From Bradyrhizobium yuanmingense (lineage in GTDB: Bacteria > Pseudomonadota > Alphaproteobacteria > Rhizobiales > Xanthobacteraceae), in the NCBI RefSeq assembly GCF_900094575.1, contig NZ_FMAE01000005.1:736092-800091 (forward strand): 64,000 bases of DNA, written 5' to 3'. Numbering within the stretch: position 1 is the first letter of the stretch; each line of letters begins with the position of its first letter. Positions 19,841 through 28,991 of the stretch are shown here, piece after piece. Both the position numbers and the translations under genes were made by a program. The notes below the pieces were generated by a model, which saw nothing but the letters and a program-made list of their open reading frames with translations, did not search any database and was not told the origin of the DNA.

Positions 19841-21691
19841 ATGCTTCGTAAAAACTTGTCTGCCTCGCGCTGGGCGCGGGTTGGCGTTTTCGGGCTTCTT
19901 ACGGTCACCACCGCAGTCATCTTCACCGTCGACGCAGCCGAGGCGCGGCGCCATCGTCGACATTATGCGCACCACCGGGTGCAGCACGACGTGTCCGAGA
20001 GCTCCAGTTCGAAATTCGCGTCCATCATCATCGACGGCAATTCCGGCGCAGTGCTCCAGGCGACGAGCCCTGACGCGATCCGCCACCCGGCCTCGCTGAC
20101 CAAGATCATGACGCTCTATCTGCTGTTCGAGCGCCTCGAATCCGGCAAGATGAAGCTCGACACCGAGATGCCGGTGTCCAAGCACGCCGCCGACCAGGAT
20201 CCGACCAAGCTGAATCTGCGTGCCGGTCAGACTATTCGCGTCGAGGACGCGATCAAGGGCCTCGTCACCCGTTCGGCCAACGACGCAGCCGTGGTAATCG
20301 CGGAAGCGATCGCCGGTGACGAGGACGACTTCGCCCGGATGATGACGCGCAAGGCGCGCTCGCTCGGCATGTCCAGGACGGTTTACCGCAATGCCAACGG
20401 CCTGCCCAACGACGAGCAGGTCACGACCGCGCGCGACCAGGCCACGCTGGGTCGCGCCATTCAGGAGCGCTTCCCCCGCTACTATCGCTATTTCGCGACC
20501 TCGACGTTCAATTGGCGCGGACAGTCGATCCGCAACCACAATCGCCTGCTCGGCAGTGTCGAAGGCGTGGACGGCATCAAGACGGGCTACACCCGCGCCT
20601 CCGGCTTCAACCTCGTCAGCTCGATCCGCCGCGGCAACCGCCACCTGATCGGCGTGGTGCTCGGCGGCCGCAGCGGTGGCTCGCGCGACGCCATCATGCG
20701 CAACCTGCTCGCGGAGAACCTCGACAAGGGTGCGACCGTCCGCACTGTCGCTGCGGTCACGGAGCGCAACGGCACTGAAGCCAACACCGATGTCGCCGAT
20801 GCCTCGGATATGCCGGCACGGCCCGCCCTGCCGGTCCAAGCCGCGGCGGCCCCTGCTCCCGAAGCCGCCCCTTCGCGCCTCGCCGCGCGTCTGTCGACGC
20901 TGGCCGCAGCGACTGCGGCGATGCCGCCCGCTCACTCCAAACCCGAAGCTCGGCCGACGGAGTCCAAGGTGGAGCCGGCGCCGCTCACCAATGGCGTGAT
21001 CTCGAGCCAGCCGCTCTCCATCATCCCCGGCTCGTCCGAGCCGATGAAGCCGGTTCGGGTCAAGACCGTTCAGGTCAAGGCCGGCGCCGTGAAGGTCGCC
21101 TCCGCGGCTCCGGCCCAGGGTGGTGTCCAGGTCGTTGCGCCACCGGTCACCAGCACCGTCCCGCACCGCTCCGACGTCGCGGAAACCTCCGGTGCCGTCG
21201 TCGCCAGGGCAGATCTCATCAACAAGCCCGAGGCGGTGAGCCAGCCCGAAGCGCCGAAGGCCGAGATGGCCCGCACCGAACTGCCGCGGCAGCCGGCGGG
21301 CTTCGGTACCGGCAACGGCATCCTTGGCGTGCTGCCGGCCGCAACCCCCGCCGCACCGGCTCCCGCCGCACCCAAGCTCGCCTCGGCCGACCCGGCGCCG
21401 CAGCCGATCCAGATGAGCGCCACCACCAAGCCCGCCGTCATCCACAGCGGCTGGATCGTCCAGGTCGGTGCGCTCGAGAGCGAGAACGAAGCTCAGCAGC
21501 GCATCGACGCGGCCCGCAACTCGGCCCGCGGCCTGCTCAGCAAGGCGGACCCGTTCACCGAGCCCGTCGTCGCCAAGGATAATCGCAAGCTTTACCGCGC
21601 CCGCTTCGCCGGGCTCGAGCGCGATCAGGCCGAAGCCGTCTGCCGCACCTTGAAACGTGCCGAGATCTCCTGCATCACCGTTCGCAACTGA
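19841..21691 (+). CDS. D-alanyl-D-alanine carboxypeptidase (PBP5/6-like) with C-terminal SPOR domain
   Basis: A 616-residue periplasmic peptidoglycan-trimming enzyme. A signal segment ends near residue 33. The penicillin-binding catalytic motifs are S85-L-T-K88, S145-A-N147 and K247-T-G249, with the right spacing for the DacA family. Residues 290-530 are a long Pro/Ala/Val-rich linker. The end (535-616) carries a SPOR-type repeat beginning GWIVQVGALESENEAQQRI, which binds denuded glycan at division sites. The unusually long linker is the only oddity. A terminator follows. Confidence 0.92.
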   Translation: MLRKNLSASRWARVGVFGLLTVTTAVIFTVDAAEARRHRRHYAHHRVQHDVSESSSSKFASIIIDGNSGAVLQATSPDAIRHPASLTKIMTLYLLFERLESGKMKLDTEMPVSKHAADQDPTKLNLRAGQTIRVEDAIKGLVTRSANDAAVVIAEAIAGDEDDFARMMTRKARSLGMSRTVYRNANGLPNDEQVTTARDQATLGRAIQERFPRYYRYFATSTFNWRGQSIRNHNRLLGSVEGVDGIKTGYTRASGFNLVSSIRRGNRHLIGVVLGGRSGGSRDAIMRNLLAENLDKGATVRTVAAVTERNGTEANTDVADASDMPARPALPVQAAAAPAPEAAPSRLAARLSTLAAATAAMPPAHSKPEARPTESKVEPAPLTNGVISSQPLSIIPGSSEPMKPVRVKTVQVKAGAVKVASAAPAQGGVQVVAPPVTSTVPHRSDVAETSGAVVARADLINKPEAVSQPEAPKAEMARTELPRQPAGFGTGNGILGVLPAATPAAPAPAAPKLASADPAPQPIQMSATTKPAVIHSGWIVQVGALESENEAQQRIDAARNSARGLLSKADPFTEPVVAKDNRKLYRARFAGLERDQAEAVCRTLKRAEISCITVRN

Positions 21692-21712
21692 TTTTCTTCT
21701 CCGCTCCAGACC

Positions 21713-21743
21713 AAATGCCCGCGCCTTGCGCGGGCATTTTCGT
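21713..21743 (+). terminator. Rho-independent terminator after the D,D-carboxypeptidase gene
   Basis: A 12-bp stem (aaatgcccgcgc / gcgcgggcattt) with a 3-nt loop and a trailing T run, 21 nt after the stop codon. Confidence 0.85.
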
Positions 21744-21923
21744 TTTGGTGAGGCGGTGATGCGCAGGCTGTTCCGGACAAGGCTGTTCCACGACAACCTC
21801 TCGTCAAGGATTTACGGTTAAAACTTTGCTCAAGGGGATCGACCACGCCGACAAGGGCGGGCGACGGCAGACAGAGCAAACGGAGCTCACGCGGTACGGG
21901 CGTTTGTAGCGTTGGTGCCGGAG

Positions 21924-22649
21924 TTAGCCGTTATGCGTGCGAAGCAGAGTATCCTTGGCCTCGTTTACCCGGGCAGCGAGATACGTCGAGCCCCCCTGGT
22001 CGGGATGGAGTTTCTTCATCAGGGATTTGTGGGCCCGGCTGATGTCGTCGCGCCCCGCTCCCGGCTGCAAGCCAAGGATCTGATAGGCTTCCTCCGCCGT
22101 CATTTTGCTGCTCGCCGCCGTGCGGCGCTGCCGCCCTGCCGTATCGCCCTGCGCGTTCTGACGCCAAGCGGGAAACCGGCGGTCCAGATAGCTTTCAAGT
22201 AGGGCCACGCTCTCGGCGTCGAACGTCGGGACCATCACGAGCAAGCCGGCGAGATCGAATTCGTCGAGATTGCGCCCGGCATGAGGCCCCGCAACGATCT
22301 GGCCAGAAAGCTGGCCGGAATCGTGGTCGAGCCGCATGTCCAGAAATTGCGAGCGCACCCGCGAGGCCTGCCCGGACGGGCGCGTCGCACCGCCGCCGAA
22401 CAGCCCGCCGACATTGCCGAAGCCGGCATTCGCGAGTGGTGTCCAGCCGAGCAGGCCCGCGCCGAAAATTCCGAGCGGGATCGCAACCGCCAGCTCGCCG
22501 CGCAAGCCGGTGAAGGCCGCAACCACCAGCGCCAGCACGCCGCCGCCGAACTTGAGGGTGCGCGCCAGCACCGCTGGATTGGCGGAGCGGAACATCTGGA
22601 GCAGCAGGTACAGCGTGATAACGGCGACAGCGCCGGCGATCAGGGTCAT
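21924..22649 (-). CDS. Membrane-anchored J-domain protein
   Basis: A 241-residue protein. The N-terminus has two or three hydrophobic segments (about 1-22, 33-48 and 54-72). A middle region follows, and the C-terminal 65 residues form a compact J domain with the HPD tripeptide in SLMKKLHPDQGG. J domains stimulate the ATPase of DnaK; a membrane-anchored C-terminal J domain resembles DjlA/Tim14 organisation. The final AARVNEAKDTLL helix is also typical. Clients are unknown. Confidence 0.85.
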   Translation of the reverse strand: MTLIAGAVAVITLYLLLQMFRSANPAVLARTLKFGGGVLALVVAAFTGLRGELAVAIPLGIFGAGLLGWTPLANAGFGNVGGLFGGGATRPSGQASRVRSQFLDMRLDHDSGQLSGQIVAGPHAGRNLDEFDLAGLLVMVPTFDAESVALLESYLDRRFPAWRQNAQGDTAGRQRRTAASSKMTAEEAYQILGLQPGAGRDDISRAHKSLMKKLHPDQGGSTYLAARVNEAKDTLLRTHNG

Positions 22650-22719
22650 GGCCGGAATATAGTCGTGCTGTTGTCAAAAAGCATGGCGCCCAGCGCCGCA
22701 AGCCGCACCGGCCGGGCCG

Positions 22720-23469
22720 CTATTTCATCTGGCTGATCAGCTTCGCCGCGCCACTCACGCTTCCAGCCAGCTTCAACAGCGCCTCACGTCCACCCGCGGC
22801 ATAGGCCGCAGCTGCCCGCAACAGCTCGCGCAGCTGCGCTGCCGCACCGGGATCGAACCGGCACCAGGCACCGCCAGTCAGCCGCGCCATCTCGCGGAAG
22901 GCCTGTTCGGCGACCGCGTCATGGCCCTCCTGAAAGACGAATACGGGCACCTTGAGCATGCCGAGCTCGCCGGCCTTGGCGCAGAGCTCGTCGATGTCTT
23001 CCTCCATGGCATCGCCGACGAAGACCACGGCCCGCACGCCGGATGCGACTGCCTCGCGCCTAGCCTCGCTCAGGACCTTGCCGATCTGGGTATCGCCGCC
23101 GCGGCAATCGATCTTGCTCATCAGCGTCGCCAGCCTGGCGCTGTCTGAAATCCAAGCCGTGGCGCGGCACTCGTTGAGGCCGCGATAGTAGACCAGCCGG
23201 ATGTCGAGACTGCCGAGCGCTGCGGTCTCGCGAAACATGTCGGCCTGGAGCGCGCAGGCCATGTCCCAGGTCGGCTGCCGGCTCATGGTCGCATCCAGCG
23301 CGAAGATCAGCCGCCCCCTCGCGCCCGGGGCATGCGGCGAGAGGGTCCGCGCCTTGGCAACGAACGCGGCGATGTCTTCCGAGGTCGAGGTTTGCGCTTG
23401 CGGCAGCACGCCGTCTGCTCGCGCCGAGACGGTATCGCGGCCGCGCGGTTTGATGGGTTCGCCCGACAT
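22720..23469 (-). CDS. VWA-domain protein of unknown function
   Basis: A 249-residue cytosolic protein with a von Willebrand A-like fold. RLIFALDATMSRQPTWDM gives a modified metal-ion site (D-A-T-M-S in place of D-x-S-x-S). IDCRGGDTQIGKVL supplies the threonine region and VRAVVFVGDAMEEDID the last acidic loop. The C-terminus is helical. No signal peptide. Upstream of the alpha/beta hydrolase gene on the map but separated from it by a hairpin, so not clearly co-transcribed. Confidence 0.75.
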   Translation of the reverse strand: MSGEPIKPRGRDTVSARADGVLPQAQTSTSEDIAAFVAKARTLSPHAPGARGRLIFALDATMSRQPTWDMACALQADMFRETAALGSLDIRLVYYRGLNECRATAWISDSARLATLMSKIDCRGGDTQIGKVLSEARREAVASGVRAVVFVGDAMEEDIDELCAKAGELGMLKVPVFVFQEGHDAVAEQAFREMARLTGGAWCRFDPGAAAQLRELLRAAAAYAAGGREALLKLAGSVSGAAKLISQMK

Positions 23470-23530
23470 CGCAGCTACACCTTGCGTCAGCAGCTAATGT
23501 GGTCAGCGCATGCGGCCCGGTCAATGCGCA

Positions 23531-23562
23531 AAGCCTCCGCGGGCGGGCGCCGGCGGAGGCTT
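23531..23562 (-). terminator. Hairpin between the VWA gene and the alpha/beta hydrolase gene
   Basis: A 10-bp stem (aagcctccgc / gcggaggctt) with a 12-nt GC-rich loop, ahead of only a short T stretch on the minus strand. It lies downstream of the minus-strand hydrolase stop (23614). A plausible but weak intrinsic terminator. Confidence 0.45.
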
Positions 23563-23613
23563 CGACGATTGGTGCAGCCTTGCGACGACGTCAGCTCGGT
23601 AAGCTCTTGGACG

Positions 23614-24474
23614 TCAGCTCTTGGCAGGAGCCATCAGGGCGACCGGGCCCGGCTCCAGGATCTTGGGCGGGGCGGACTGCGTGTCGACCGGTGCGATCTC
23701 GCTGTCGGTCGCGCTCAGGAACTTGTCGAGCATGCTCTGGATCGAGCTTTTCGCCACATCCGGACCGGTATCGCGCATGTCGTTGTGCTGGAACTCGGTC
23801 TTCACGACCTGAATGCCTGCCTGCTCGCATTCCTCGTCGGTCGGAATCACGCCGGCGTCGGCCTTGAACTGCGGATCCTGGGAGCGGAACGACAGGATCT
23901 TGAACTTGCCCGCGGTGACGAAGGGCACGCGCAGATTGTCGAGGGTGACGACCTTCTTGACCTCATCCGGATACTGCTTGGCGAAGTACATGGTGATGTC
24001 GCCGCCCATGGAATGGCCGACCATCGTAACCTTGTCGTAATCGGCGTTGGGCTGAACCTTCTTCATCTCGTGCACGGCGAGATGGATGTTGGCGACGCCG
24101 CGCAGGATCTGCGGCAGCCGGCCGACATAGAGCTCGCCGGGCTTGGTGACCATCGGAGGATCAGTCGGCAGATCGTGCTGCGGGCTCATGACCATGTAGC
24201 CGCGCGCAGCGAAGATGTTGGCGAGGAAGCCGTATTCGGTGTTCTTGACGGTGTTGCCGTGATTGATCACCGCGACGGGCAGCTTGATCATGCCGGCATT
24301 GGCCTGCATTTCCTTGTCGCGGCGCACCGCGATTGAAACAGGCACCGGACGGTTATCGCGCGAGGCATCGTAGAATGTGATGGTCTCGTGCTTGATCGCC
24401 CACTTGCTCGCCGTGAAATAGGCGATGCCGCAGAGGGCACTGACCGAAACCAGAACGGCAATTCCACGCTTCAT
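23614..24474 (-). CDS. Exported alpha/beta hydrolase
   Basis: A 286-residue hydrolase with an N-terminal signal or anchor (residues 1-20). The fold is evident from VAVINHGNTVKN (oxyanion region) and the nucleophile elbow TMVGHSMGG, with Ser at about 154. SPQHDLPTDPP lies between them. The late His is probably in EFQHNDMRD. It resembles dienelactone-hydrolase/PAF-acetylhydrolase-like lipases. The C-terminal tail is Pro-rich. Substrate unknown. Confidence 0.82.
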   Translation of the reverse strand: MKRGIAVLVSVSALCGIAYFTASKWAIKHETITFYDASRDNRPVPVSIAVRRDKEMQANAGMIKLPVAVINHGNTVKNTEYGFLANIFAARGYMVMSPQHDLPTDPPMVTKPGELYVGRLPQILRGVANIHLAVHEMKKVQPNADYDKVTMVGHSMGGDITMYFAKQYPDEVKKVVTLDNLRVPFVTAGKFKILSFRSQDPQFKADAGVIPTDEECEQAGIQVVKTEFQHNDMRDTGPDVAKSSIQSMLDKFLSATDSEIAPVDTQSAPPKILEPGPVALMAPAKS

Positions 24475-24817
24475 TTTCGTCCTCAGCCTCAGGCCTAAGC
24501 GGCCTGAATCCCTGTTGAAAATCGTGTTCTCCGGGGCTCTTCGTCCCCTTGTCGCCTATTCCCTAATATATGTCACAGCAGCGTGACAGGAAGGCTAAAT
24601 GTTGTGAATCGGCAGCCCTTTCATTGTGCGTTGCACTCGTTCGGTGAGCACCCCATTCTCATACCGCTACGTGAGGGTGCAGGTCCCTATTCGACGCAAC
24701 CGGTCTTGATCGGGTTCGACTCGCGGTAAATGCAGGGTGAAAACGCGCGCGGCGCAGCCCCGGTTCCCGCGTCGGCCGAAGGCCCGGATCGGCCGGGAGT
24801 AGCCTTATACCGCGAGG
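24475..24817. other. 343-nt spacer with no recognised gene
   Basis: Between the alpha/beta hydrolase start and the mipZ stop, both on the minus strand. The left part is AT-rich (ccctaatatatgtcaca near 24561) and likely carries the hydrolase promoter. Short frames here have no ribosome-binding site that I would trust. Confidence 0.4.
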
Positions 24818-25741
24818 TCAGGCGCCGAGGATATCGTGGACCTCGAGCGGCTTGTCGACCTGGCTGAACCACTCGGCCCGGTTAGCCGCGCGGCGGCGGC
24901 CGCGCTCGTCGAGCGGGAGCTTGAGCTGGCGGAGCAGGCTCGTCACCTCCTCCCGCGCAGTGAGATGGCCGAGATTGGGCCGCATGCCGAGCGTGGCCTC
25001 GTCGATATCATCGAGGGCGGTCAGGCCGCGCGGGAAGAATTCGCGGTACACGACGCGCTCGGCGAAGCCGTCGACGTAGCGGAAGCCGAGCCGCAGCGAC
25101 AGATCCTTCAGGCCCTCGGCGACGAGCTGCTTGTTGCGCGAGCCGAGCATGGACAGGCGGTTGCGCACGACGATCCAGTCGGTGGTCGCGCCGTCGAGCT
25201 GGCGTCGCTTGCGCCTGACGTCACGCACCATCTCGGCGTAGTGGCTCTCGCCCGTCACTGCGTAAGTCGCGGGATCGACGGTGCCGAGCACGTCGAAATC
25301 GAGGAAGCTGTCGTTGATCGGCGTGACCAGGGTGTCGGCCATCGAATGCGCGAGCCGCATCAGATAGCTGTCGGTTCCGGGCGTATCGATGACGATGAAG
25401 TCGAAGCTGCTCTCGACCGCGGAGACGGCTTCCATGAACTGCTGGAACTCGGAATTCTCGTTCTCGGCAATCTGCATGGTCTCGCCGAGCTTGATGCAGC
25501 GATGCACCGGCAGCTCGAGGTCGAGCTTGGTACGTTGCGCCCAGGCGGACCGGTTGCCGATGTAGCGCGTGAAGCTCTGCTGGCGACAATCGAGGTCGAT
25601 GGTGGCGACGCGCTGGCCGGCCTTCAGAAGTGCAACGGCGATGTGCAAGGCCGTGGTCGATTTGCCGGAGCCGCCCTTCTCGTTGCCGAGCACGACCACG
25701 TGCGCCGAGCCGGATTGGCCTTGGCTAGCCTGCACAAGCAT
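24818..25741 (-). CDS. mipZ: Division-plane positioning ATPase MipZ (ParA family)
   Basis: A 307-residue ParA-type P-loop ATPase. In alphaproteobacteria MipZ forms a polar gradient with ParB and inhibits FtsZ, so rings form at midcell. The deviant Walker A NEKGGSGKSTTALHIAVALL is near residue 20, Walker B DFIVIDTPGTDS near 120, and IDLDCRQQSFTRYI is characteristic of MipZ rather than ParA. The ATG at 25741 has a GAGG site 5-8 nt upstream; an upstream GTG at 25756 is the alternative. A perfect palindrome lies 36 nt before the start. Confidence 0.93.
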   Translation of the reverse strand: MLVQASQGQSGSAHVVVLGNEKGGSGKSTTALHIAVALLKAGQRVATIDLDCRQQSFTRYIGNRSAWAQRTKLDLELPVHRCIKLGETMQIAENENSEFQQFMEAVSAVESSFDFIVIDTPGTDSYLMRLAHSMADTLVTPINDSFLDFDVLGTVDPATYAVTGESHYAEMVRDVRRKRRQLDGATTDWIVVRNRLSMLGSRNKQLVAEGLKDLSLRLGFRYVDGFAERVVYREFFPRGLTALDDIDEATLGMRPNLGHLTAREEVTSLLRQLKLPLDERGRRRAANRAEWFSQVDKPLEVHDILGA

Positions 25742-25776
25742 GGCGATCCTCAACACCCCTTGCGAATATCTTCGAG

Positions 25777-25796
25777 TTGACCGCGTCAGCGGTCAA
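25777..25796. promoter_or_regulatory. Perfect palindrome upstream of mipZ
   Basis: Two 8-bp arms, TTGACCGC and GCGGTCAA, around a 4-nt centre. It sits 36-55 nt before the mipZ start, in the mipZ-panC divergent region. It could be an operator for a dimeric regulator or a 5'-leader hairpin of mipZ. Confidence 0.5.
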
Positions 25797-26023
25797 GTGA
25801 AATGCGTGACAGGAAATGCAAATTGCAACGCGCCGTTCTCACGATGTGTCGCGGCGCCGTCTTTCGTCTGTGATCCAGCCCAAAATGTCGCGACGTTCTA
25901 CGCCGCCTTGCGCGGGATGCTGTGCCGCATCCGGATGCATGGCGTCCACGATCGCCGCTTGTTAAGGTTAGCCGGCCGGGCGCGACGCCCGCACCTGCGC
26001 CGCTTCCCAATCGTCGAGTCCCA

Positions 26024-26875
26024 ATGTCAGCAAGCCCATTGATCGCCCGCACGGTCCCCGCCCTGCGACGCGCCGTCGACAATCTCCGCAAGCGAAAGGC
26101 CACGATCGCACTGGTCCCGACCATGGGGGCACTCCATGACGGGCATGTGTCGCTGGTTCGCCTCGCCAAGCGGCGCGCCAGCCGCGTCGTGGTGTCGATC
26201 TTCGTCAACCCGACCCAGTTCGCTCCGACCGAGGATTTCGGCGCCTATCCGCGCACCTGGAAGTCCGACATCGCCAAGCTCGCGGCCGAGGACGTCGATA
26301 TCGTCTGGCACCCGGGCGTCGCGGCCATGTATCCGGAGGGGTTTGCCACCCGCATCGCGCCGGAGGGGCCGGCGCTCGCCGGCCTCGAGGACCGCTTCCG
26401 CCCGCACTTCTTCGGCGGTGTCGCCACGGTCGTCGGCAAGCTGTTCACGCAAGTCCGGCCGGATGTCGCGATCTTCGGCGAAAAGGATTTCCAGCAATTG
26501 CGCGTGGTGACGCAGATGGCGCGCGACCTCGACCTCGGTGTCAAGGTGATCGGCTCCCGCACCGTGCGCGAGCGCGACGGACTCGCGATGTCCTCGCGCA
26601 ACGTCTACCTCTCGCCCGAGGAGCGCCAGACCGCCATTGTCCTCTACCGCGCCATGAGAGAGAGCGCCGGGCGCATCCGTGCCGGCGATTCGATCGCGCC
26701 GGCGATGGCCGGCGGTGCGGACATGGTCAAGGCGGCCGGCTTGGTGCTCGACTATTACGAGGTCCGCCATGCCGAGACGCTGGCACCGGTCACCTCGCGC
26801 AAGGACGGCCCCTTGCGGATCCTGGTCGCAGCCAAGCTCGGCACCACCCGGCTGATCGACAATATGGCTGTTTAG
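26024..26875 (+). CDS. panC: Pantothenate synthetase (pantoate-beta-alanine ligase)
   Basis: A 283-residue cytosolic enzyme that joins pantoate and beta-alanine in an ATP-dependent way, the last step of pantothenate synthesis. Family markers are in order: LVPTMGALHDGHVSLVRLAK (HxGH nucleotide site), SIFVNPTQFAPTEDF, FFGGVATVVGKLF, IFGEKDFQQL and GLAMSSRNVYLS. The ATG at 26024 begins the conserved part; the frame is open further upstream without family similarity. Its stop overlaps the stop of the convergent DUF1489 gene. Confidence 0.95.
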   Translation: MSASPLIARTVPALRRAVDNLRKRKATIALVPTMGALHDGHVSLVRLAKRRASRVVVSIFVNPTQFAPTEDFGAYPRTWKSDIAKLAAEDVDIVWHPGVAAMYPEGFATRIAPEGPALAGLEDRFRPHFFGGVATVVGKLFTQVRPDVAIFGEKDFQQLRVVTQMARDLDLGVKVIGSRTVRERDGLAMSSRNVYLSPEERQTAIVLYRAMRESAGRIRAGDSIAPAMAGGADMVKAAGLVLDYYEVRHAETLAPVTSRKDGPLRILVAAKLGTTRLIDNMAV

Positions 26876-27312
26876 AGCAGTCCGAGGTCACGCAGCTCGC
26901 GCCGCATCGGCTCCGGCATCGCCGCAATCGAGCCGGCCGCTGACTTGCCGAGATCGGCCGGCACGGAATCGTCGGTCAGATAGCGCCAGCCCTGGAACGG
27001 GCGCATCGGCCGCGGCGAGACCGAGATCACTTTCGGCTGCATCACGATCCGGCAGCGCCCGATGCCGTCCTTGTCGCGGAACGGCTCGATGCCGATGATC
27101 TTTTCGCGCGCGGCGATCTCGCCCTTGATCACCCAGTAGAGCGAGCCGCCGGCGAGGATCTCGGCGTCGCGCTTGGGCACCATGCGCGTGATGTGGATGT
27201 GATGTTGCGGCAGACCCTTCTTCTTGGCGGTCTGCATCCGTTCGGCCACCCACTCCTTCAATTCCTTGACGGAGTCGCAGCCGACGGCGAGCTTGATCAG
27301 ATGGAGTGGCAT
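26872..27312 (-). CDS. DUF1489 family protein
   Basis: A 146-residue alphaproteobacterial protein of unknown role. Features I associate with DUF1489 are the MPLHLIKLAVGCDSV start, HHIHITRMVPKR, GSLYWVIKG and a C-terminal PFQGWRYLTDDSVPADL. Basic and soluble, with no catalytic motif that I can name. The ATG at 27312 is preferred over an upstream TTG two codons earlier. Confidence 0.88.
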   Translation of the reverse strand: MPLHLIKLAVGCDSVKELKEWVAERMQTAKKKGLPQHHIHITRMVPKRDAEILAGGSLYWVIKGEIAAREKIIGIEPFRDKDGIGRCRIVMQPKVISVSPRPMRPFQGWRYLTDDSVPADLGKSAAGSIAAMPEPMRRELRDLGLL

Positions 27313-27354
27313 GCCCAAGCATTAGCCGGGCAACCCAGCATTTGGAATGCCGAT

Positions 27355-28356
27355 CTACTCGTTATCCGCAGGCGCGGGCGCGGCGGTCGAGGCCGGCGGC
27401 GGCGCGAGCGGAACCGGCGCCGCAGGCGCACGCGCAGCCTTTTGGGGCGGCGGCTTCTTCGCAGCCGGCGGGCTCGATGCCGGAGGCGCTGCGGCCTGTG
27501 CGGAGGCCGCGGCCGGCGCACGCGGTGCTGCCGCCGCATTTGCGGCCGGCGCGGCCTGGCGCGTCGCCGCCGTGGGCTCCGGATTCATGATGCTCACCGG
27601 CGGCGTCGAGGACGCGCTCGGGAACTCGGCATTGGTCGGCCTGCCCGTCGGCATTGACGGCGGCAGTCCGGCGAGCGCGGCGTTGGCGGGCATCGCCGCT
27701 GCGGCTGCTGCGGGCGCGTTCCAGGTCGGCGCATAGCGCGCGACCAGGGTCTCGTAGAGATGGGAGTCCATGTTGGCGGCAACCTGCTGCTGGTCGGTCA
27801 GCGAGCGGAACGCGGCGCAATCGAACTTCGTGCAGCCGTCACGCGCCACCAGCACATGTGCAACGAGACCGTAACGATCTCGCTCGAGCGACTTGCGCAG
27901 CACCTTCATGTCGAGGGTCAGGCTCTTCTCCGCCGTGGCGACATCGCCGAGCGCGGTCAGGCGGTCGATCCTGGCGGCGGTGTAGGAGACCGCCGCGGCC
28001 GCAGCGTCAGGCGCGCCGAACAGCGCCTTCTCGCAGCCGGCGCCAACGGCATCGCCGGCGAGATCGTCGAGACAGGACAGCGCAGGCAGACTCGCGCTCA
28101 CCACAGCTTGCGCGCGCGCCTCGGCCGGAGCGGACGGCGCGTCCGGTCCATAGAGACGCACCGTGGCTGCGCCGGCGATCGCGATGGATAGCAGGGTAAT
28201 GACGGTCAGCGCGCCGTTCGCGACCGATCTGTCGGCGCGCAACAGCGTGATCAGCAGAATCAATCCGAAGAATCCGGCAGCCGCCAGCGTCATCCAAATC
28301 GGGAAGGCCGGCGAGAGCCAGATTTGGTCGAGCGAAGTGGCCCATGCCCAGTTCAT
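27355..28356 (-). CDS. Conserved membrane protein with Pro/Ala-rich tail, unknown function
   Basis: A 333-residue protein not recognised as a named family. Two hydrophobic helices (about 20-41 and 48-67) at the N-terminus place it in the inner membrane. A soluble helical region (75-215) with six cysteines follows, including CLDDLAGDAVGAGC and DGCTKFDC. The last 120 residues are dominated by Ala and Pro and probably span periplasm or cytoplasm as a flexible stalk. The stop lies 42 nt from the start of DUF1489 on the same strand. Long antisense frames over the Ala/Pro tail are shadows. Confidence 0.72.
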   Translation of the reverse strand: MNWAWATSLDQIWLSPAFPIWMTLAAAGFFGLILLITLLRADRSVANGALTVITLLSIAIAGAATVRLYGPDAPSAPAEARAQAVVSASLPALSCLDDLAGDAVGAGCEKALFGAPDAAAAAVSYTAARIDRLTALGDVATAEKSLTLDMKVLRKSLERDRYGLVAHVLVARDGCTKFDCAAFRSLTDQQQVAANMDSHLYETLVARYAPTWNAPAAAAAAMPANAALAGLPPSMPTGRPTNAEFPSASSTPPVSIMNPEPTAATRQAAPAANAAAAPRAPAAASAQAAAPPASSPPAAKKPPPQKAARAPAAPVPLAPPPASTAAPAPADNE

Positions 28357-28512
28357 GCGCGACGTCCCCTCACGCGAGCAAAGAGCGGATGGTCAAGCGA
28401 GCACCGCGAGTCGGCAACTGCCCCCGCCCACCCTTGTGAAGGTGAAGCGGGCCTTTTGACGGCGGCAGAGTACAATTCCCGGGAGGCGCCTATGCACTGA
28501 CGGCGTCGGCCT

Positions 28513-28716
28513 TCAGGAGAGCGCGAGCTGGCTTTCCTTGGCGACGCGCTCGAAGGCTTCGGTCGAGCTTTTGATCCGATACTGGCAGTCGTCGCCTTCG
28601 GTCGGGAGCAGACGGATGACCTCATACGCGCCGCTCGCAGCCGGACGCGCGACATTGCTGGCCGTGAATAGGACGCGCGTTCCCACGGGGAATTTGTGCT
28701 TCAACACCCTCTCCAT
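28513..28716 (-). CDS. Small conserved hypothetical protein (67 aa)
   Basis: A compact beta-rich protein: KFPVGTRVLFTAS, then ASGAYEVIRLLPTEGDDCQYRIKSS and a short C-terminal helix. The pattern looks like a small SH3-like barrel common in Bradyrhizobium-type genomes as a stand-alone unit. No function known to me. Coding potential is supported by the clear beta alternation and lack of competing frames. Confidence 0.7.
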   Translation of the reverse strand: MERVLKHKFPVGTRVLFTASNVARPAASGAYEVIRLLPTEGDDCQYRIKSSTEAFERVAKESQLALS

Positions 28717-28991
28717 TACTCAAACAGCGCCCGCCTCGCCCAGTGTCCCACTGCGAGGGCCGGCCGGAAACCCGGGCGGCTGTATAGCACGCGTCCGATG
28801 CTTTTGGCCAGCGCCATGCCGGCATGGCCCGCGCACAATTTTTGCAGTTATTTCAGGATGATAACGGGACAGCCGGTGGGGCGATGGTACCGGCGGAGCT
28901 GCTTATTCCGCCGACCTGTCGCAGGCCTGTCGCACCCTCCTCCCGATCGGCTGGCGTCCTCGCCTCCGGCCGGCGCCGGTCGGACTGCCGC

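Noticed and set aside
24700..24725. tRNA-like T-arm sequence (ggttcgactc)
   Set aside because: No matching acceptor, D or anticodon stems around it.
24687..24872. 61-codon minus frame ending in a cysteine-containing tail
   Set aside because: Starts inside mipZ, has no ribosome-binding site and matches no family known to me.
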